Source of the DNA: Unio delphinus
Lineage: Eukaryota; Mollusca; Bivalvia; Unionida; Unionidae
Length of the DNA: 64,000 nucleotides
NCBI GenBank assembly: GCA_029339505.1
Contig: JAQISU010000192.1
Location: 634,001-698,000 of the forward strand
Direction of reading: 5' to 3'
Each line of letters starts with the position of its first letter. Positions within the stretch are counted from its first letter, which is position 1. Below are positions 33,587-38,615 of the stretch, piece after piece. Position numbers and translations under genes: made by a program. A model generated the notes under the pieces. That model worked only from the letters and a program-made list of their open reading frames with translations, did not search any database and was not told where the DNA came from.

Positions 33587-34224
33587 ATGGCAGAACAGGC
33601 CTGAAGTATAGCTATATTGAGCCTTTCAGGTCTATCTTTATTAGTAAGTAATACAACTGAGTCATACCCAAAGTAAATGCCACAAATGTTGTGCATGTAA
33701 GAACGAAGAGAAAAATTAATATCAACAATGTATTCAACATATTTTTGACAGTGTCAGCAGACATTTTTTCTTTTCAATATACTTATTCATGGAACAAATT
33801 ATTTAAAAACATTCACAATTAAACCTATTTATCCATTATTGGTGATCAGACATTTTGAATTTGCAAAGGTCTTGCTCATTAAAATTGTTTATTATTTTCA
33901 AATTTAGATAGTTTTTGTTATTTGTTTATTATTTTGTATACATAATGTGTTCATTTTACTAAATATGGATCCTTTTACAAACTTTGTCAAGGTGTGGTAT
34001 GGAAGTTGTTGATACTTGTTGTACAATTGATGTAAAATGTTTTCGAGTTTTTCTTTTTATTAATATATTCCTTTTATTTTGTTTTACAGATTCAAAGACG
34101 ATACAACACAGTACGAGTAAATTCCATGAAGGAGGCGAAAGAGGCCAAAAGACTGATTCAGGGAGCCATCCAAGATATATCTAAAACAAAAAGCTCTGGA
34201 AAACGGGTTCAAATTGATGTTTAA
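545..34224 (+). CDS. XRRA1: X-ray radiation resistance-associated protein 1 (XRRA1), C-terminal 511 residues, nine exons
   Basis: This is the 3' part of a spliced gene: 545-834, 2300-2484, 5471-5622, 10087-10147, 11946-12212, 23485-23644, 28937-29049, 33209-33382 and 34090-34224. Every intron is GT-AG and all phases agree, giving one open frame of 511 residues and a TAA stop. The protein starts inside a leucine-rich repeat (LKHLNLEKNEI), has a basic/acidic linker, then two more LRR-like stretches (FPELRHINLAYNK; MLVELVIHNNPLTT), a Pro-rich segment ending FFMTQ, and a charged C-terminus with the block NIKVLKYALAHELVYRDP, which I recognise from XRRA1. XRRA1 was named from a link to the response to X-rays; its molecular role is poorly defined. 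The 5' exons lie outside the window. Other LRR proteins are possible, but the C-terminal block argues against them. Confidence 0.92.
835..1204. repeat. XRRA1 intron start with (TA)n microsatellite at 1045-1106
   Basis: About 60 bp of nearly uninterrupted TA dinucleotides lie in otherwise plain AT-rich intron sequence. Nothing else is seen here. Confidence 0.7.
1205..1325 (-). repeat. SINE-A fragment (3' half, inverted)
   Basis: On the minus strand this matches the middle and 3' half of SINE-A: GTAAGCTTTCTCAC is the complement of the GAGAAAGCTTGCC motif, and GGTGGCCAGTAT matches the complement of the element's ACTGGCNGCCATG motif. It abuts a plus-strand copy, forming an inverted pair. Confidence 0.65.
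1326..1558 (+). repeat. SINE-A, near full-length copy
   Basis: It begins with a tRNA Leu/Ser-like head (GAGTGGTCTAAAGCGC as A-box region, GGGTTTGAGTCTCAG as degenerate B box), has the shared GTGAGAAAGCTTGCCAGTAG core, and ends GGCATTAAACCCTACAACAA with a CAA repeat tail. At least eight further copies or fragments occur in the window. Confidence 0.8.
1570..1830. repeat. Degenerate minisatellite with GATACAGTTTCC motif
   Basis: A unit near TGTATCATGATACAGTTTCC recurs about seven times at roughly 32-36 bp spacing. Each unit carries an imperfect palindrome (ATGTATC/GATACA). Confidence 0.6.
1831..2299. other. XRRA1 intron, nothing further recognised
   Basis: AT-rich intron sequence with a short G-rich run near 2023-2042. 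No repeat family or coding signal was recognised. Confidence 0.5.
2300..2484 (+). CDS. XRRA1: XRRA1 exon b: LRR-containing exon
   Basis: The acceptor is CTTCTCTAG and the donor is AAG|GTATTC, ending in phase 0. The two leading bases complete a Val codon with exon a. The exon reads from VDYTQEDLFMG to FPELRHINLAYNK, the conserved half of a leucine-rich repeat, and the repeat continues in the next exon. Confidence 0.9.
2603..2850 (+). repeat. SINE-B, full-length-like copy
   Basis: A tRNA-like head (CCAGTGGTCTAGTGGTTAGA as A-box region and AACCCGGGCC as an eroded B box) is followed by the family body: a run like GCCTTGCTTGGC, then GGTTAGTGTTAGGACTGGT, GCCTGGTGTCAGGATAA and GCTAGACATCACTATAAACT. 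The same modules recur at seven other sites. Confidence 0.8.
2851..4130. other. XRRA1 intron, no gene recognised
   Basis: Two copies of an AGGTCAAGGTCA / AGGTCAAAGTCA-like motif occur at 2881-2892 and 3034-3045, probably remnants of a dispersed repeat. The rest is AT-rich. Short open frames here have no coding character. Confidence 0.45.
4137..4815. repeat. Minisatellite, about 30-bp unit, about 23 copies
   Basis: The unit GTGACCCCTAAGCTTTCAAA followed by TCTAAGGAA repeats head to tail with few changes. Unit length varies from 29 to 32 bp. Variants differ by CCTAAGC versus CCTTAGC and by GGAAG, TGAAGG or AAGAAG in the spacer. It lies in XRRA1 intron 2. Confidence 0.92.
4816..5470. other. XRRA1 intron, nothing recognised
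   Basis: AT-rich sequence ending at the TTGACTAG acceptor. No repeat family is visible. Confidence 0.5.
5471..5622 (+). CDS. XRRA1: XRRA1 exon c: last leucine-rich repeat and cap
   Basis: The acceptor is TTGACTAG and the donor is AG|GTGTGT. The exon encodes IEDEDALLAVAAW, MLVELVIHNNPLTT and GDPPLLKRFLGDRLGIKLA, typical of a terminal LRR followed by its C-terminal cap. It ends two bases into an Arg codon that the next exon completes. Confidence 0.93.
5775..6557. repeat. Minisatellite with GATGGCTTGGAGGGATGAAT unit, left block
   Basis: Units of about 35-38 bp combine GATGGCTTGGAGGGATGAAT with CAAAGTACTGAGAATACT. Copies are diverged and some carry a variant half (GTAGAGCTGAATGAAAGGAC). The array continues at 9075 after the transposon at 6560-9074. 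Confidence 0.85.
6560..9074 (-). mobile_element. Pogo-like (Tc1/mariner superfamily) DNA transposon, decayed
   Basis: The ends are inverted: the left end reads CCATATTTTCCAGGCTATAA and the right end, reversed, CCGTATTTTCCTGCCTACAA. A TA dinucleotide flanks each end (6558-6559 and 9075-9076), the expected target duplication for this superfamily. The flanking minisatellite rejoins exactly across TA, which supplies the empty site. Inside, on the minus strand, is a fragment of a CENP-B/pogo-type DNA-binding domain. The catalytic DDE region was not recognised, so it is probably non-autonomous. A 40-bp segment (CTGATTTTAGTTTNGTTTAA) is repeated near 7585 and 8370. Confidence 0.8.
7670..8010 (-). 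pseudogene. Pogo-like transposase N-terminal fragment (CENP-B type HTH)
   Basis: The minus strand reads AAYRKYGVSEKCVRDWLKAK, then KARWINIEDKLEE, as in the first helix-turn-helix of pogo/Tigger/CENP-B proteins. After a frame change it continues NSVDLRLKAKEIT and SWCYKFMQRKGL, as in the second helix-turn-helix. At least one frameshift separates the halves and no long transposase frame remains. The domain would bind the terminal repeats of the element. Confidence 0.72.
9075..9520. repeat. Minisatellite with GATGGCTTGGAGGGATGAAT unit, right block
   Basis: This continues the array of 5775-6557 in the same orientation after the pogo-like insertion. A compound variant with TAGAGCTGAATNAAAGGNAC followed by GAATAATGGTTTG occurs at about 9095 and 9318, and also at 6333 in the left block. 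Confidence 0.85.
9521..10086. other. XRRA1 intron, nothing recognised
   Basis: AT-rich intron. An open frame at 9554-9844 is hydrophobic only because of T-rich codons; no domain or homology is visible. Confidence 0.5.
10087..10147 (+). CDS. XRRA1: XRRA1 exon d: short basic exon
   Basis: A 61-bp exon with acceptor TTTTGCAG and donor CAT|GTAAGT. It completes the split Arg codon and reads KKEPEVNKLHLRVYKKKSRH. Phase agrees on both sides. Confidence 0.88.
10148..11444. repeat. XRRA1 intron with family C repeat (10583-10655) and a loose about 90-bp duplication
   Basis: Family C: GGGACTGCAACATTTGCTGG followed by TCCTAGTTTTAAAATCCTAG, also at 47672-47762 and 55478-55562. A second motif (CAGCTTGTCGACATAA) occurs near 10910 and 11080, and a related block containing GCCNGGNGGCANGATCAA occurs near 10770 and 10860, suggesting old tandem duplication. 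Confidence 0.5.
11445..11652 (-). repeat. SINE-A copy, minus strand
   Basis: Read on the minus strand it has the GTTACGGACCACTGCCATCT head region, the GAGAAAGCTTGCCAGTAGCT core, and the terminal ATGGCATTAAACCCTAAAAA. The first bases of the tRNA-like head are missing. Confidence 0.78.
11653..11945. other. XRRA1 intron, nothing recognised
   Basis: Plain AT-rich sequence ending at the CTCAATAG acceptor of exon e. Confidence 0.45.
11946..12212 (+). CDS. XRRA1: XRRA1 exon e: Pro-rich segment ending FFMTQ
   Basis: The acceptor is CTCAATAG and the donor is CAG|GTTAGT, phase 0 at both ends, 89 codons. The reading is proline- and glutamate-rich, includes LSVDQLLMLEGPPPKT and ends PTDPFFMTQ, a short block I recognise from the middle of XRRA1. 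It is probably a disordered linker carrying short motifs. Confidence 0.92.
12213..12782. other. XRRA1 intron 5, start; nothing recognised
   Basis: AT-rich sequence before the LINE remnant. No repeat family or coding signal was recognised. Confidence 0.45.
12783..13150 (-). pseudogene. LINE reverse-transcriptase C-terminal fragment, minus strand
   Basis: In broken minus-strand frames it reads MTWSDRVTNKVLECANVPSM, later LLFFKFASGKR, then LQDVCRHDMKILDIDVNTWE and SDRTSWH-like residues. This order is typical of the end of the EN-RT protein of LINEs that databases often mislabel craniofacial development protein 2-like. It pairs with the reverse-transcriptase part at 20803-21440 across the DIRS insertion. 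I assign it tentatively to an RTE-like group. Confidence 0.75.
13151..13580. other. Unassigned 430-bp segment inside the LINE remnant
   Basis: LINE similarity stops near 13150 and resumes at about 13585-13606 (minus-strand LSAFHM). The sequence between matches nothing else I recognise in the window. It may be a further insertion or a replaced stretch. No inverted ends are clear. Confidence 0.4.
13608..13800. repeat. DIRS left inverted terminal repeat
   Basis: The core from CCCCAATCACATTACTTTAG to CTTCTTTAGTTTTTTAGC is the reverse complement of 20597-20758 with about one mismatch. The outer part (CTCCTTTGAATACGTTCC) is unique to this end and is complementary to the left half of the internal complementary region. 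Confidence 0.9.
14050..14870 (+). repeat. DIRS 5' tandem repeats, about 178-bp unit
   Basis: Three clear units carry GTGTTGTAGTCACGAATTCA at 14192, 14371 and 14549 (179- and 178-bp spacing), with degenerate units before and after. Each unit contains TTGTGCTTTGTTTATCTTCT followed by a CGTTTCAGTAGACTTC motif, and the last one runs into the first gag-like frame. The position suits a repeated promoter or leader. A run of 19 A interrupts the first unit near 14132-14150. Confidence 0.88.
14809..15858 (+). CDS. DIRS gag-like ORF with 27-residue repeats
   Basis: A 349-residue open frame. After about 85 residues it becomes a repeat of 27 residues (PVVQPTFQPASTGTGRPSGN plus DRSAQMA): seven units spaced exactly 81 bp (GACCGTT at 15292, 15373, 15454, 15535, 15616, 15697, 15778) after two shorter 63-bp units. 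It is Pro/Thr/Ser-rich and without predicted fold. Position as first frame of the DIRS element suggests a gag-type protein. The first Met is uncertain, and the N-terminal part lies over the last 5' tandem repeat. The repeat may well have expanded only in this copy. Confidence 0.6.
   Translation: MLNFFNLCFVLFFCRFSSKVDNEGMNGKMGVGNVEMEEIMLTWFRLPSGCKFHRRSVHGFRACKSGRMESRLDQLDPFYYALSPAVQPSVQPTPSVQPALQQAPTGTSHTSGTVRSAQMAPDGQPTFQLASTGTGRSAQMAPAGQPTFQPASTGTGRPPGNDRSAQMAPVVQPTFQPASTGTGCPSDNDRSAQMAPVVQPTFQPASTGTGRPPGNDRSDQMVPVVQSTFQPASTGTGRPSGNDRSAQMAPVVQPTFQPASTYAGRPSGNDRLAQMAPVVQPTFQPTLTCTGRPSGNDRSAQMVPVVQPTFQPASTCTGRPSGNDRSAQMAPVFQPTSTCTGCTFDLRRL
15839..17295 (+). pseudogene. DIRS gag-like region, second part, frame-broken
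   Basis: Open stretches at 15839-16261 and 16475-17293 carry related segments (DDGIE-SMP-GM-YPDM-ALPEQD occurs in both), showing an internal duplication. The 16430-16640 part holds further degenerate 81-bp-type repeats. Near the end, FSFKAAVEEIFRVL resembles a segment seen in gag proteins of DIRS elements. I infer that the duplication and frameshifts have disabled this gene. Confidence 0.6.
17296..17840 (+). pseudogene. DIRS gag C-terminal remnant
   Basis: Broken frames read DLDEGEEILSF-RLLPQ and later LIRRDACLKGT-like residues (near 17700-17735), a motif typical of the end of DIRS gag-like proteins. Several frameshifts and stops interrupt it. Confidence 0.5.
17750..18330 (+). pseudogene. 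DIRS reverse transcriptase, shortened and frame-broken
   Basis: Readable pieces are YQFHVIPFGLNLSTWASTKV, then AVYLDDIL with the YxDD catalytic motif near 17953, then IGFLVNWIKFDL and VESVSDRMRILARELQILGL from the thumb/connection. The N-terminal fingers part is absent: the gag end runs almost directly into the PFGL motif. Stops and frameshifts are numerous, so it is not functional as it stands. Confidence 0.72.
18440..18840 (+). pseudogene. DIRS RNase H domain
   Basis: The open frame at 18485-18841 reads LPNFDTVSGTWV, INLSEITAVINAF, ALIMSDNIVVV and ILGRLNVLADTLSS, the order of a retroelement RNase H: the E and D residues of the second and third motifs are present, and the LADTLS end is typical. 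The first motif (upstream TYGWGSHL) is in the same stretch, but its start is separated by a frame problem near 18450. Confidence 0.7.
18735..19502 (+). CDS. DIRS RNase H tail and tyrosine recombinase N-terminal part
   Basis: A 255-residue open frame. It begins with HTEWSLHQ and later IDLLQQDGIASSPPF, a region that follows RNase H in DIRS elements. The second half has SKSLIAERISRAR-like and RRPSTLKVYEGKWHVFRDWY, the SAM-like N-terminal (core-binding) domain of tyrosine recombinases. It ends in frameshifted sequence before the catalytic domain. Confidence 0.6.
   Translation: MYNSDTFLADSMSWLTLYLVIHTEWSLHQSDFLPIDTLWRRPMIDLLQQDGIASSPPFISQVPDPEAWVVDARSITWEGLWAFSYPPTVLVLELIQKLRGQNCQMVLITPLRWNNSWVSDLLNLGDRSTQEDYSQHKYSQATAARGVPPLSRPSLCSSLALVQTALQDKQFKSLIAERISRARRPSTLKVYEGKWHVFRDWYHIIHIVPLSVTIPQLANFSLAFRGETSGSSYSQMLPLHDIRHIPPFWYMCYQP
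19655..20140 (+). pseudogene. DIRS tyrosine recombinase catalytic domain, broken
   Basis: The frame at 19675-19869 reads GFLIALASACRVSELHVLSS, which holds the box A arginine of tyrosine recombinases (the R in CRVSEL). Later pieces with a LLQFYLQV-like stretch suit the end of the domain, where the nucleophilic Tyr would be expected. The second catalytic box could not be read with confidence. This enzyme would insert the circular DNA copy in place of a DDE integrase. Confidence 0.65.
20439..20532. repeat. DIRS internal complementary region (ICR)
   Basis: 20439-20475 (CCTAAAGTAATGTGATTGGG on to AAAGGAG) is complementary to the left end 13611-13645. 20478-20532 (AGCAAATTTTTTAGTAAATT on to CACATTACT) is complementary to the right end 20745-20799. 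The two meet with 2 bp between them, so the ICR is the complement of the joined element ends. In DIRS elements this region templates completion of the circular DNA. Confidence 0.9.
20597..20803. repeat. DIRS right inverted terminal repeat
   Basis: 20597-20758 is the reverse complement of the left repeat core. The outer 45 bp (AAGTATTCTCGGAGAAACAT on to TTTGCT) is unique to this end and complementary to the right half of the ICR. LINE sequence resumes at about 20803. Confidence 0.9.
20803..21440 (-). pseudogene. LINE reverse transcriptase, C-terminal half, minus strand
   Basis: On the minus strand broken frames read ATIRDMLFTNDDALTTHTEA (a changed form of the catalytic FADD region), CGKFLLTICLKKTNMMAQ, FVYLGSTITNNLSLNAELNK and HACVLSTLLYASETYTLYAS, in the order of a LINE reverse transcriptase. 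The DIRS element interrupts it immediately after YASQEK, and it continues at 13606-12783. Confidence 0.8.
21450..23095 (+). pseudogene. LINE 5' half: apurinic-like endonuclease and start of RT, plus strand
   Basis: Plus-strand broken frames read KPATWNIWIMLTGVSDDL, VINDELARHQVDIAAL followed by an in-frame stop where a Q is expected before ETQ (the catalytic Glu), LLGNFSARAG (a changed GDFNAR motif), SWRHLHPKQWH, ADCNTDHLLVCCRKKLQPKK and, at the end, GKQMEHWVEYYCEL. This is the endonuclease and first part of the protein whose RT C-terminal half lies inverted just upstream. The endonuclease is dead by its stops and changed catalytic residues. Confidence 0.8.
23096..23484. repeat. XRRA1 intron 5 end with imperfect GAT-rich tract
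   Basis: A GATGATGATAATGCTGATGA-type tract runs about 23325-23405. Otherwise plain sequence up to the TTTGTCAG acceptor. Confidence 0.55.
23485..23644 (+). CDS. XRRA1: XRRA1 exon f
   Basis: The acceptor is TTTGTCAG and the donor is AAAG|GTAACA, ending in phase 1. It reads VEEQEAQEGQ, a Lys/Glu-rich tract, then YKGYEILLDVEDDPSYQSPK, which leads into the conserved C-terminal block of the next exon. It lies after the 11.3-kb intron that holds the nested DIRS and LINE elements. Confidence 0.9.
23645..28284. other. XRRA1 intron 6, mostly featureless AT-rich DNA
   Basis: No repeat family or conserved exon was recognised across 4.6 kb. A 36-bp tandem duplication (TCTGTTTTAGTTT to CTCTCCAT) lies at 27340-27413. 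Motifs GGATTACGCTTTTTC and GGATTATACTTTTTC near 25480 and 26180 hint at an old duplication. Confidence 0.45.
28285..28465 (-). repeat. SINE-B fragment, minus strand
   Basis: Shares ATTATCCTGACACCAGGCCA, AAGCAAGGCAGCTG and ATGACTTGGCCAGGGT with the other copies. The tRNA-like head is eroded and part of the 3' body is lost. Confidence 0.7.
28937..29049 (+). CDS. XRRA1: XRRA1 exon g: most conserved C-terminal block
   Basis: The acceptor is ATTTACAG and the donor is AAG|GTAATT, phase 0 at the end. With the base left from exon f the reading begins GMQGNIKVLKYALAHELVYR and ends SKPVEPYRK. This is the strongest single piece of evidence for XRRA1. Confidence 0.93.
29050..29560. other. XRRA1 intron 7 start, nothing recognised
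   Basis: Weak internal similarity around CATTGCATGAGTTGTGGCTTAG-like words near 29220 and 29260. No gene or repeat family was recognised. Confidence 0.4.
29570..29790. repeat. Minisatellite with CATGGGATCAGTGGCAA unit
   Basis: About seven units of 30-33 bp alternate between CATGGGATCAGTGGCAATAG followed by TAAATTGCAT and CATGGGATCAGTGGCAACAG followed by GAAATT, so the true repeat is a 60-bp dimer. An open frame through it is a by-product. Confidence 0.85.
30152..30395 (+). repeat. SINE-A, full-length copy
   Basis: Head GGTCCTGAGTGGTCTAAAGC, B-box-like TTGGTTTGAGTCTAAG, core GTGAGAAAGCTTGCCAGTAG, 3' end GGCGTTAAACCCTAAAAACA with an A/C-rich tail. Confidence 0.85.
30640..30958 (-). repeat. 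SINE-B, best-preserved copy, minus strand
   Basis: On the minus strand it begins CCGGTGGCCTAGTGGTTAGA (A box) with GGTTTGATCCCCGGCC (B box), a clear tRNA-derived polymerase III promoter, then the body with GTTAGTGTTAGGACTGGTCG and GCTAGACATCACTATAAACT. The length of about 315 bp is probably complete. Confidence 0.88.
30959..33208. other. XRRA1 intron 7, remaining part
   Basis: A short (ATT)n tract lies at 30998-31020. A 100-bp tandem duplication lies at 32023-32220. Otherwise no gene or dispersed repeat was recognised. Confidence 0.5.
32023..32220. repeat. About 100-bp tandem duplication
   Basis: Two adjacent copies of AGTGGAAAGGATAGCCAAAT on to ATGGCATGTATTTACCTA differ by only a few bases and a small indel, so the duplication is recent. 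Confidence 0.9.
33209..33382 (+). CDS. XRRA1: XRRA1 exon h: helical charged segment
   Basis: The acceptor is ACTTTCAG and the donor is GAG|GTGAAC; both ends are phase 0, 58 codons. It reads TEVDFGPPRKTRQ and then a predicted helix rich in Ala, Glu and Arg. Reading through the donor gives an unrelated extension. Confidence 0.88.
33383..34089. repeat. XRRA1 last intron with (AT)n(AG)n microsatellite at 33503-33583
   Basis: About 20 bp of AT followed by about 60 bp of AG. The rest of the intron is AT-rich without recognised features and ends with the TTTTACAG acceptor. Confidence 0.85.
34090..34224 (+). CDS. XRRA1: XRRA1 last coding exon with stop codon
   Basis: The acceptor is TTTTACAG. The exon encodes 44 residues beginning IQRRYNTVRVNSMKEAKEAK and ending KRVQIDV, followed by TAA at 34222-34224. 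A 3' UTR with an (AT)n tract follows. Confidence 0.88.
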   Translation: MQRRYNTVRVNSMKEAKEAKRLIQGAIQDISKTKSSGKRVQIDV

Positions 34225-34288
34225 AATTGGTGATATGCATGGGGCTGTTATATTTAAACATACATGGAACACAGGGAATCAGTTAAAA

Positions 34289-34329
<41 letters not shown>
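34289..34329. repeat. (AT)n microsatellite in the XRRA1 3' UTR
   Basis: About 40 bp of uninterrupted AT, some 65 bp after the stop codon and before the poly(A) signal. Confidence 0.85.
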
Positions 34330-34332
<3 letters not shown>

Positions 34333-34718
34333 GTCATGGTACTTTAGTTTCAGAGAATTTATATTAAAATAAGAAATTTCTAAATTGCATCTATCAATGA
34401 GTACCCCACATTAAAAGTACCTTCTCCGGGTTTTACTAAAACAGCCCTAAATAAAATCCTTTTGACAGTTTATCAGCCTTTAAGCTCAAATTTCCAAGCC
34501 ATAAAATTACACAATGATTATTCATGCAACCATTGATCATGTATACTCATTTATGGAGTACTTGCTCTTATACCTTTCCCATGAAACTGTGATTTTCACT
34601 TGTGTCTGTGTTATTTAGATGCTGTCATCTAACAATCTAGACTGTGATACAGATTAACATTTTCAACAAATATGAATACCTATTGACAGTATTTGCAATT
34701 TCTGTACATAAATGTGTA

Positions 34719-34724
34719 AATAAA
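34719..34724 (+). terminator. XRRA1: Candidate poly(A) signal of XRRA1
   Basis: AATAAA about 495 bp after the XRRA1 stop codon, with a T/G-rich stretch (ATTGTTTGTTTAAT) starting about 20 bp later that could be the downstream element. Cleavage would fall near 34740. RNA evidence is needed to confirm it. Confidence 0.6.
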
Positions 34725-34911
34725 ATTTTATTTTGCTGATGAAATTGTTTGTTTAATATTTTCTCCTATGAATCTGCTTAATTTGGTTAACTGTTTAAGC
34801 ACATTTTCTTTTCATTCATTGTGCTAAAAATATTACTGCAATTTCTGTTAAGATAAATCTGTACTCGGATGGACCATTGTTTCTTCATAATGTCTTTACT
34901 AGATCTTCGTC

Positions 34912-35150
34912 AGGGGCCCCGAGTGGTCTAAAGCGCTTTCCGTTATGGATCACTGCCATCTTACCTCTGTCTGTGTGTGTTCGAGTCTAAGATTCAGCTA
35001 ATGTAGTTATGTGAGAAAGCTTGCCAGTAGCTTCTGGTTTGGTGGTTCTTTCCTGGGGTTTTCCCTGGTTCTTCCTCCACCAATAATACTGGCCGCCATG
35101 TATAGCCTATCATGTGCTGAAATATGGCATTAATCCCTACAACAACAACA
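34912..35150 (+). repeat. SINE-A, full-length copy downstream of XRRA1
   Basis: The head GGGGCCCCGAGTGGTCTAAA with GTGTTCGAGTCTAAG is the copy closest to a tRNA B box in this family. The body has GTGAGAAAGCTTGCCAGTAG and the end ATGGCATTAATCCCTACAAC plus (CAA)n. Confidence 0.87.
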
Positions 35151-35869
35151 GATCTGCATCCTTTATACATGAAAGCCCTTCAGAATAATATGCTCTCTTG
35201 CAAAGTTTTGATAGCTGTAAAACGAGCTGAAAAATTGAAAATTTGTCTTATGGAAGGAAGAAATAAAGAAAATGAATTATATTGTGATGACCTTCTCATG
35301 ATGCAAAAGCACAAACTTCATTACTGCAAATTGGTATATATAAAAAATTCACATTTATGCAAAAAATATTGTGAAATTTGAGCTAATGTGACCTAGTTTA
35401 CATGAACATAACTTGAAAGAACAAAATCTCATTGCAGACAAAAGTTGCCAAGAAATGGCCAAAAAAGCAGTTTTAATGTTGAAAATTTATATGGAGTTCT
35501 TATCAGATATACTTAGACATCAAGTTTAATAACTTTTCAGGGAGAAACCAAGCCTCTACAGTGATTAAAAACAAACCCATCTAATTCATATATAGTAGTC
35601 TCTATTTGATACATAGATATATCCACAGCAAGTAGGTCACAGCGATCTACTTAGCATGTTCAATAAAAATATAGTACAGACACATTCTGGTAACATACCC
35701 AGCTGATGGAAAAGAACTTTTTTAAATTATGGACAGAAATATTATGATCTTTTCAAAATGCATTTTAGTGATACCTCAACACTATTCAGTAATATAGTGT
35801 TGTAGGAAATTTTATTCAAAATGTGATTTGATATATCAGTGTCACCAGAAGTTGTTGTTATGAGCTGAT
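35151..35869. other. Intergenic, XRRA1/MED11 convergent region
   Basis: AT-rich. A short open frame at 35124-35381 starts inside the SINE tail and shows no coding character. Confidence 0.45.
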
Positions 35870-36085
35870 CGATATACTTCAGCACATTATAGGCTATAAG
35901 TTGCAGCCAGTATAACTAGAAGAAAAAGAAATCCGGAAACTCCATTAGAACCAATGACCCACAGGAAACTACTGGCAGGTTTTTTCGCATACCTGCCAAG
36001 CCTGAGGCTCAAACCCTTATGAACTGAGACAGGATGACAGTGATCGGTAAAGGCGAGTGCATTAGAACACTTGGCACCTGTGGCC
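35870..36085 (-). repeat. SINE-A, diverged copy, minus strand
   Basis: Minus-strand reading keeps CACTGTCATCCTGTCTCAGT, GGGTTTGAGCCTCAGGC and TGCCAGTAGTTTCCTGTGGG, but with many substitutions. It is older than the other copies. Confidence 0.65.
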
Positions 36086-37764
36086 TGAGTAAGTTACATT
36101 GTGGGTGCAATGAATACATCTCTGGTAATGTGCATGCATTCTGAGCATGTTTTCAGTATGCGTTGATACTTACTCAACTAAAAATAGCGGTCATCGTGCC
36201 TTTATATTCTAATTGCCCATTTCTCAAGGCAAGTATTGCATTTTATATACTTCAGTGAAAAAAACCCTTCGGATAATTTTAATGATGGCCAATGTAAAGA
36301 CTTTAATAAATTACCAAAAGGAACCGTTTTTAAGATCAAATATATCTCAAGTTATTAATGTGTGCCAAAGTTGTTTAGGAGGAAGAGTGCTAACAAAAAG
36401 ACAGATGATGGATGACAGACATTTGCATTAGTTCTTCTTGTCTTTAACCAGTATAATTAAAAACAGAACTGATAATCTACATCACAAATGTCCTGGAATC
36501 CAAGCGATGAACATTTCTTCTATCCATTCTTTTCAACTGTATAATGTTGAAACTCTGATATTCTTGAGACCTCCGACATATAGCAGATCACAGAACTTTC
36601 CTTGTACATGATATTCAAACAGGCTAAGTTTTGCTAAATATGAAAATATTATTTTTGGGAATACAAATTATTTCAGTGGCATCCTTTATCAGATATATCC
36701 ACAAATCAGGTTTCATAAAAATACATATTTATTTTTGTTATCATGCTCACAAGCAAGTACAGTTAAAAAACATTGAGTCAAGACCTTTAACTTTAAACCC
36801 AGTGTCATAGTGCTGACAATCAACCAGTTAATTAGAATCCAATTAAACTACAAAGTCTGTGAAGTACAATAAATGCAAGCACTGACCTTGGACTTAACTT
36901 CGATGTCAATTAAGTCTGAACTTTTTCACAAAAATACAGATATGTTGGCAGTTTTTTCTTTTTATTGAGAAGCAAAAGAAAACTTGTATATCAAGCTTCT
37001 GGGAATTGCCTGACAATGGACAACATTTAAGGAGTAGTAATAATAGCACGCCTGATGAATGATAGTCAGACAATGGATATCAGGCCATCCTGTGATCACT
37101 CACTCGAAGTTTGAGTGTCAAATACTGAAGGGCTGGCCACAGAGAAAACAAACAAATGCTGGGAATTAACTTGACGAACACAAAAGCAGCACTGTGCAAA
37201 TTCTTTATTGTTTCTGATAGGTTTCACATATATGTAAATGACAGTGCAATTAATTTTTTTTTAATACAAATAATGCAAGCTTTGATTTTAATTTTACTGT
37301 CTTTAGGAAGGAGTTGAATCTTTCCATCAGACTTGCAACACAAACGCATTCTTATCTCTATAAATAGAAGAAAATCAGTGCAAAACAGAAATATACCTGC
37401 AAACAAACAGAACTAACAAAGGATACATTACTTTAAATTATAAGCAAAAAGTAACCTTAAAAACTGGAATAAAAATCCAAGTCTTTTCTACTATTCCATA
37501 TTCCTTGCATTAATGTCAAAAGCTGCTAAATTGTTACATATTAAATTCACTATATCACAATGTGTTTGGAATTAAAGAATACAGCCAAATGTATTATATA
37601 CACTTTTAGTATTTAGCTTCAATTTTTAAAACAGTTTTCATGAAACCTTCTGCATGGACTAAAATGTGCAACTTGCTTTGTTAAATGTGTTTAAACTAAA
37701 TTACCATAGTTAAAAACTTCATCCTTAATGAGTGTTTAAACTAAATTACCATAGCTAAAAACTT
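36086..37764. other. Intergenic, nothing recognised
   Basis: AT-rich sequence. A TTTATT (AATAAA on the minus strand) at about 37204-37209 could end a long MED11 3' UTR, but it lies 1.4 kb from the stop codon, so this is uncertain. Confidence 0.35.
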
Positions 37765-38055
37765 GATTTGGATTTTTAAAAATATTTCGGTCATATCACT
37801 ACCATGTTTGCAGTGTTACGGTTTATAGTGATGTCTAGCACTGGGGCAATATGTCAGTCTTGTAGCATGATGTCACACCCAGTCACATTATCCTGATAAC
37901 AGGCTTACCAGTCCTAAGATTAACCTCTTAACGCTGAGTAGTGAGGAAGCTGTAAGTATCATATTTGTACATCTTCTGAACAACTTGACCAGGGTTTGAA
38001 CCCAAGACCTGAATCCGAGGTGGATGCTCTAACCACTAGAAAACCGGAGCAGATT
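37765..38055 (-). repeat. SINE-B copy, minus strand
   Basis: Minus strand: TGCTCCGGTTTTCTAGTGGT head, CAGGTCTTGGGTTCAAACCC B-box region, then GGTTAATCTTAGGACTGGTA and GCTAGACATCACTATAAACC. It is complete but moderately diverged. Confidence 0.8.
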
Positions 38056-38379
38056 ATCCTTAATGAAGTCATGATGACATACAACTGATCTTTGTTAAAA
38101 TAGATGTCTTATTATATATATCACAATGTTATAACAAAGCTCCATTTTCTATGTGGAATTAGCACATACTCATTATGCATGGTTTCTCACTAAATCAACT
38201 CCCATTTACTACATTTTGCAGAATTCAAAATAATTTCATAAACCAATGAAAATATTTCTGAACACTATCAATATGGCTCATTTTCACATGAAAATCCTAC
38301 ATGTTTCAAATATGTATTTATACTTGTAAACAAGTAATTGAAAGGCAATCACATACTGCTCCACAGCATATAAAAGCCA

Positions 38380-38472
38380 TCTTAGGTTCAGTCCACTATA
38401 CTTGATCTGTCCTTGTACAAAAATCCGTATTAGGTTCAGTCCACTGTACTTGATCTGTCCTTGTACAAAAAG
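38380..38472. repeat. 48-bp tandem duplication near the MED11 3' end
   Basis: TTAGGTTCAGTCCACTATAC on to CTTGTACAAAAA is present twice in tandem with one or two differences. Confidence 0.88.
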
Positions 38473-38615
38473 AAATCAGCACTTTACAACATACAATGAT
38501 GCATACAATATCCCATTTAAGACCAATATGGCCTGACAAATCAAAAACCAAGCTGTGATTGATGCACAGAGGGACAAAAACGTGATCCCCATTATAATGT
38601 CTTTATCACAATATC

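Noticed and set aside
33463..33696. Minus-strand open frame with Ser-Leu repeats
   Set aside because: It is a translation of the (AG)n microsatellite.
34912..35000. Leu/Ser tRNA-like sequence
   Set aside because: It is the head of SINE-A; the variable-arm region and 3' end do not complete a tRNA.
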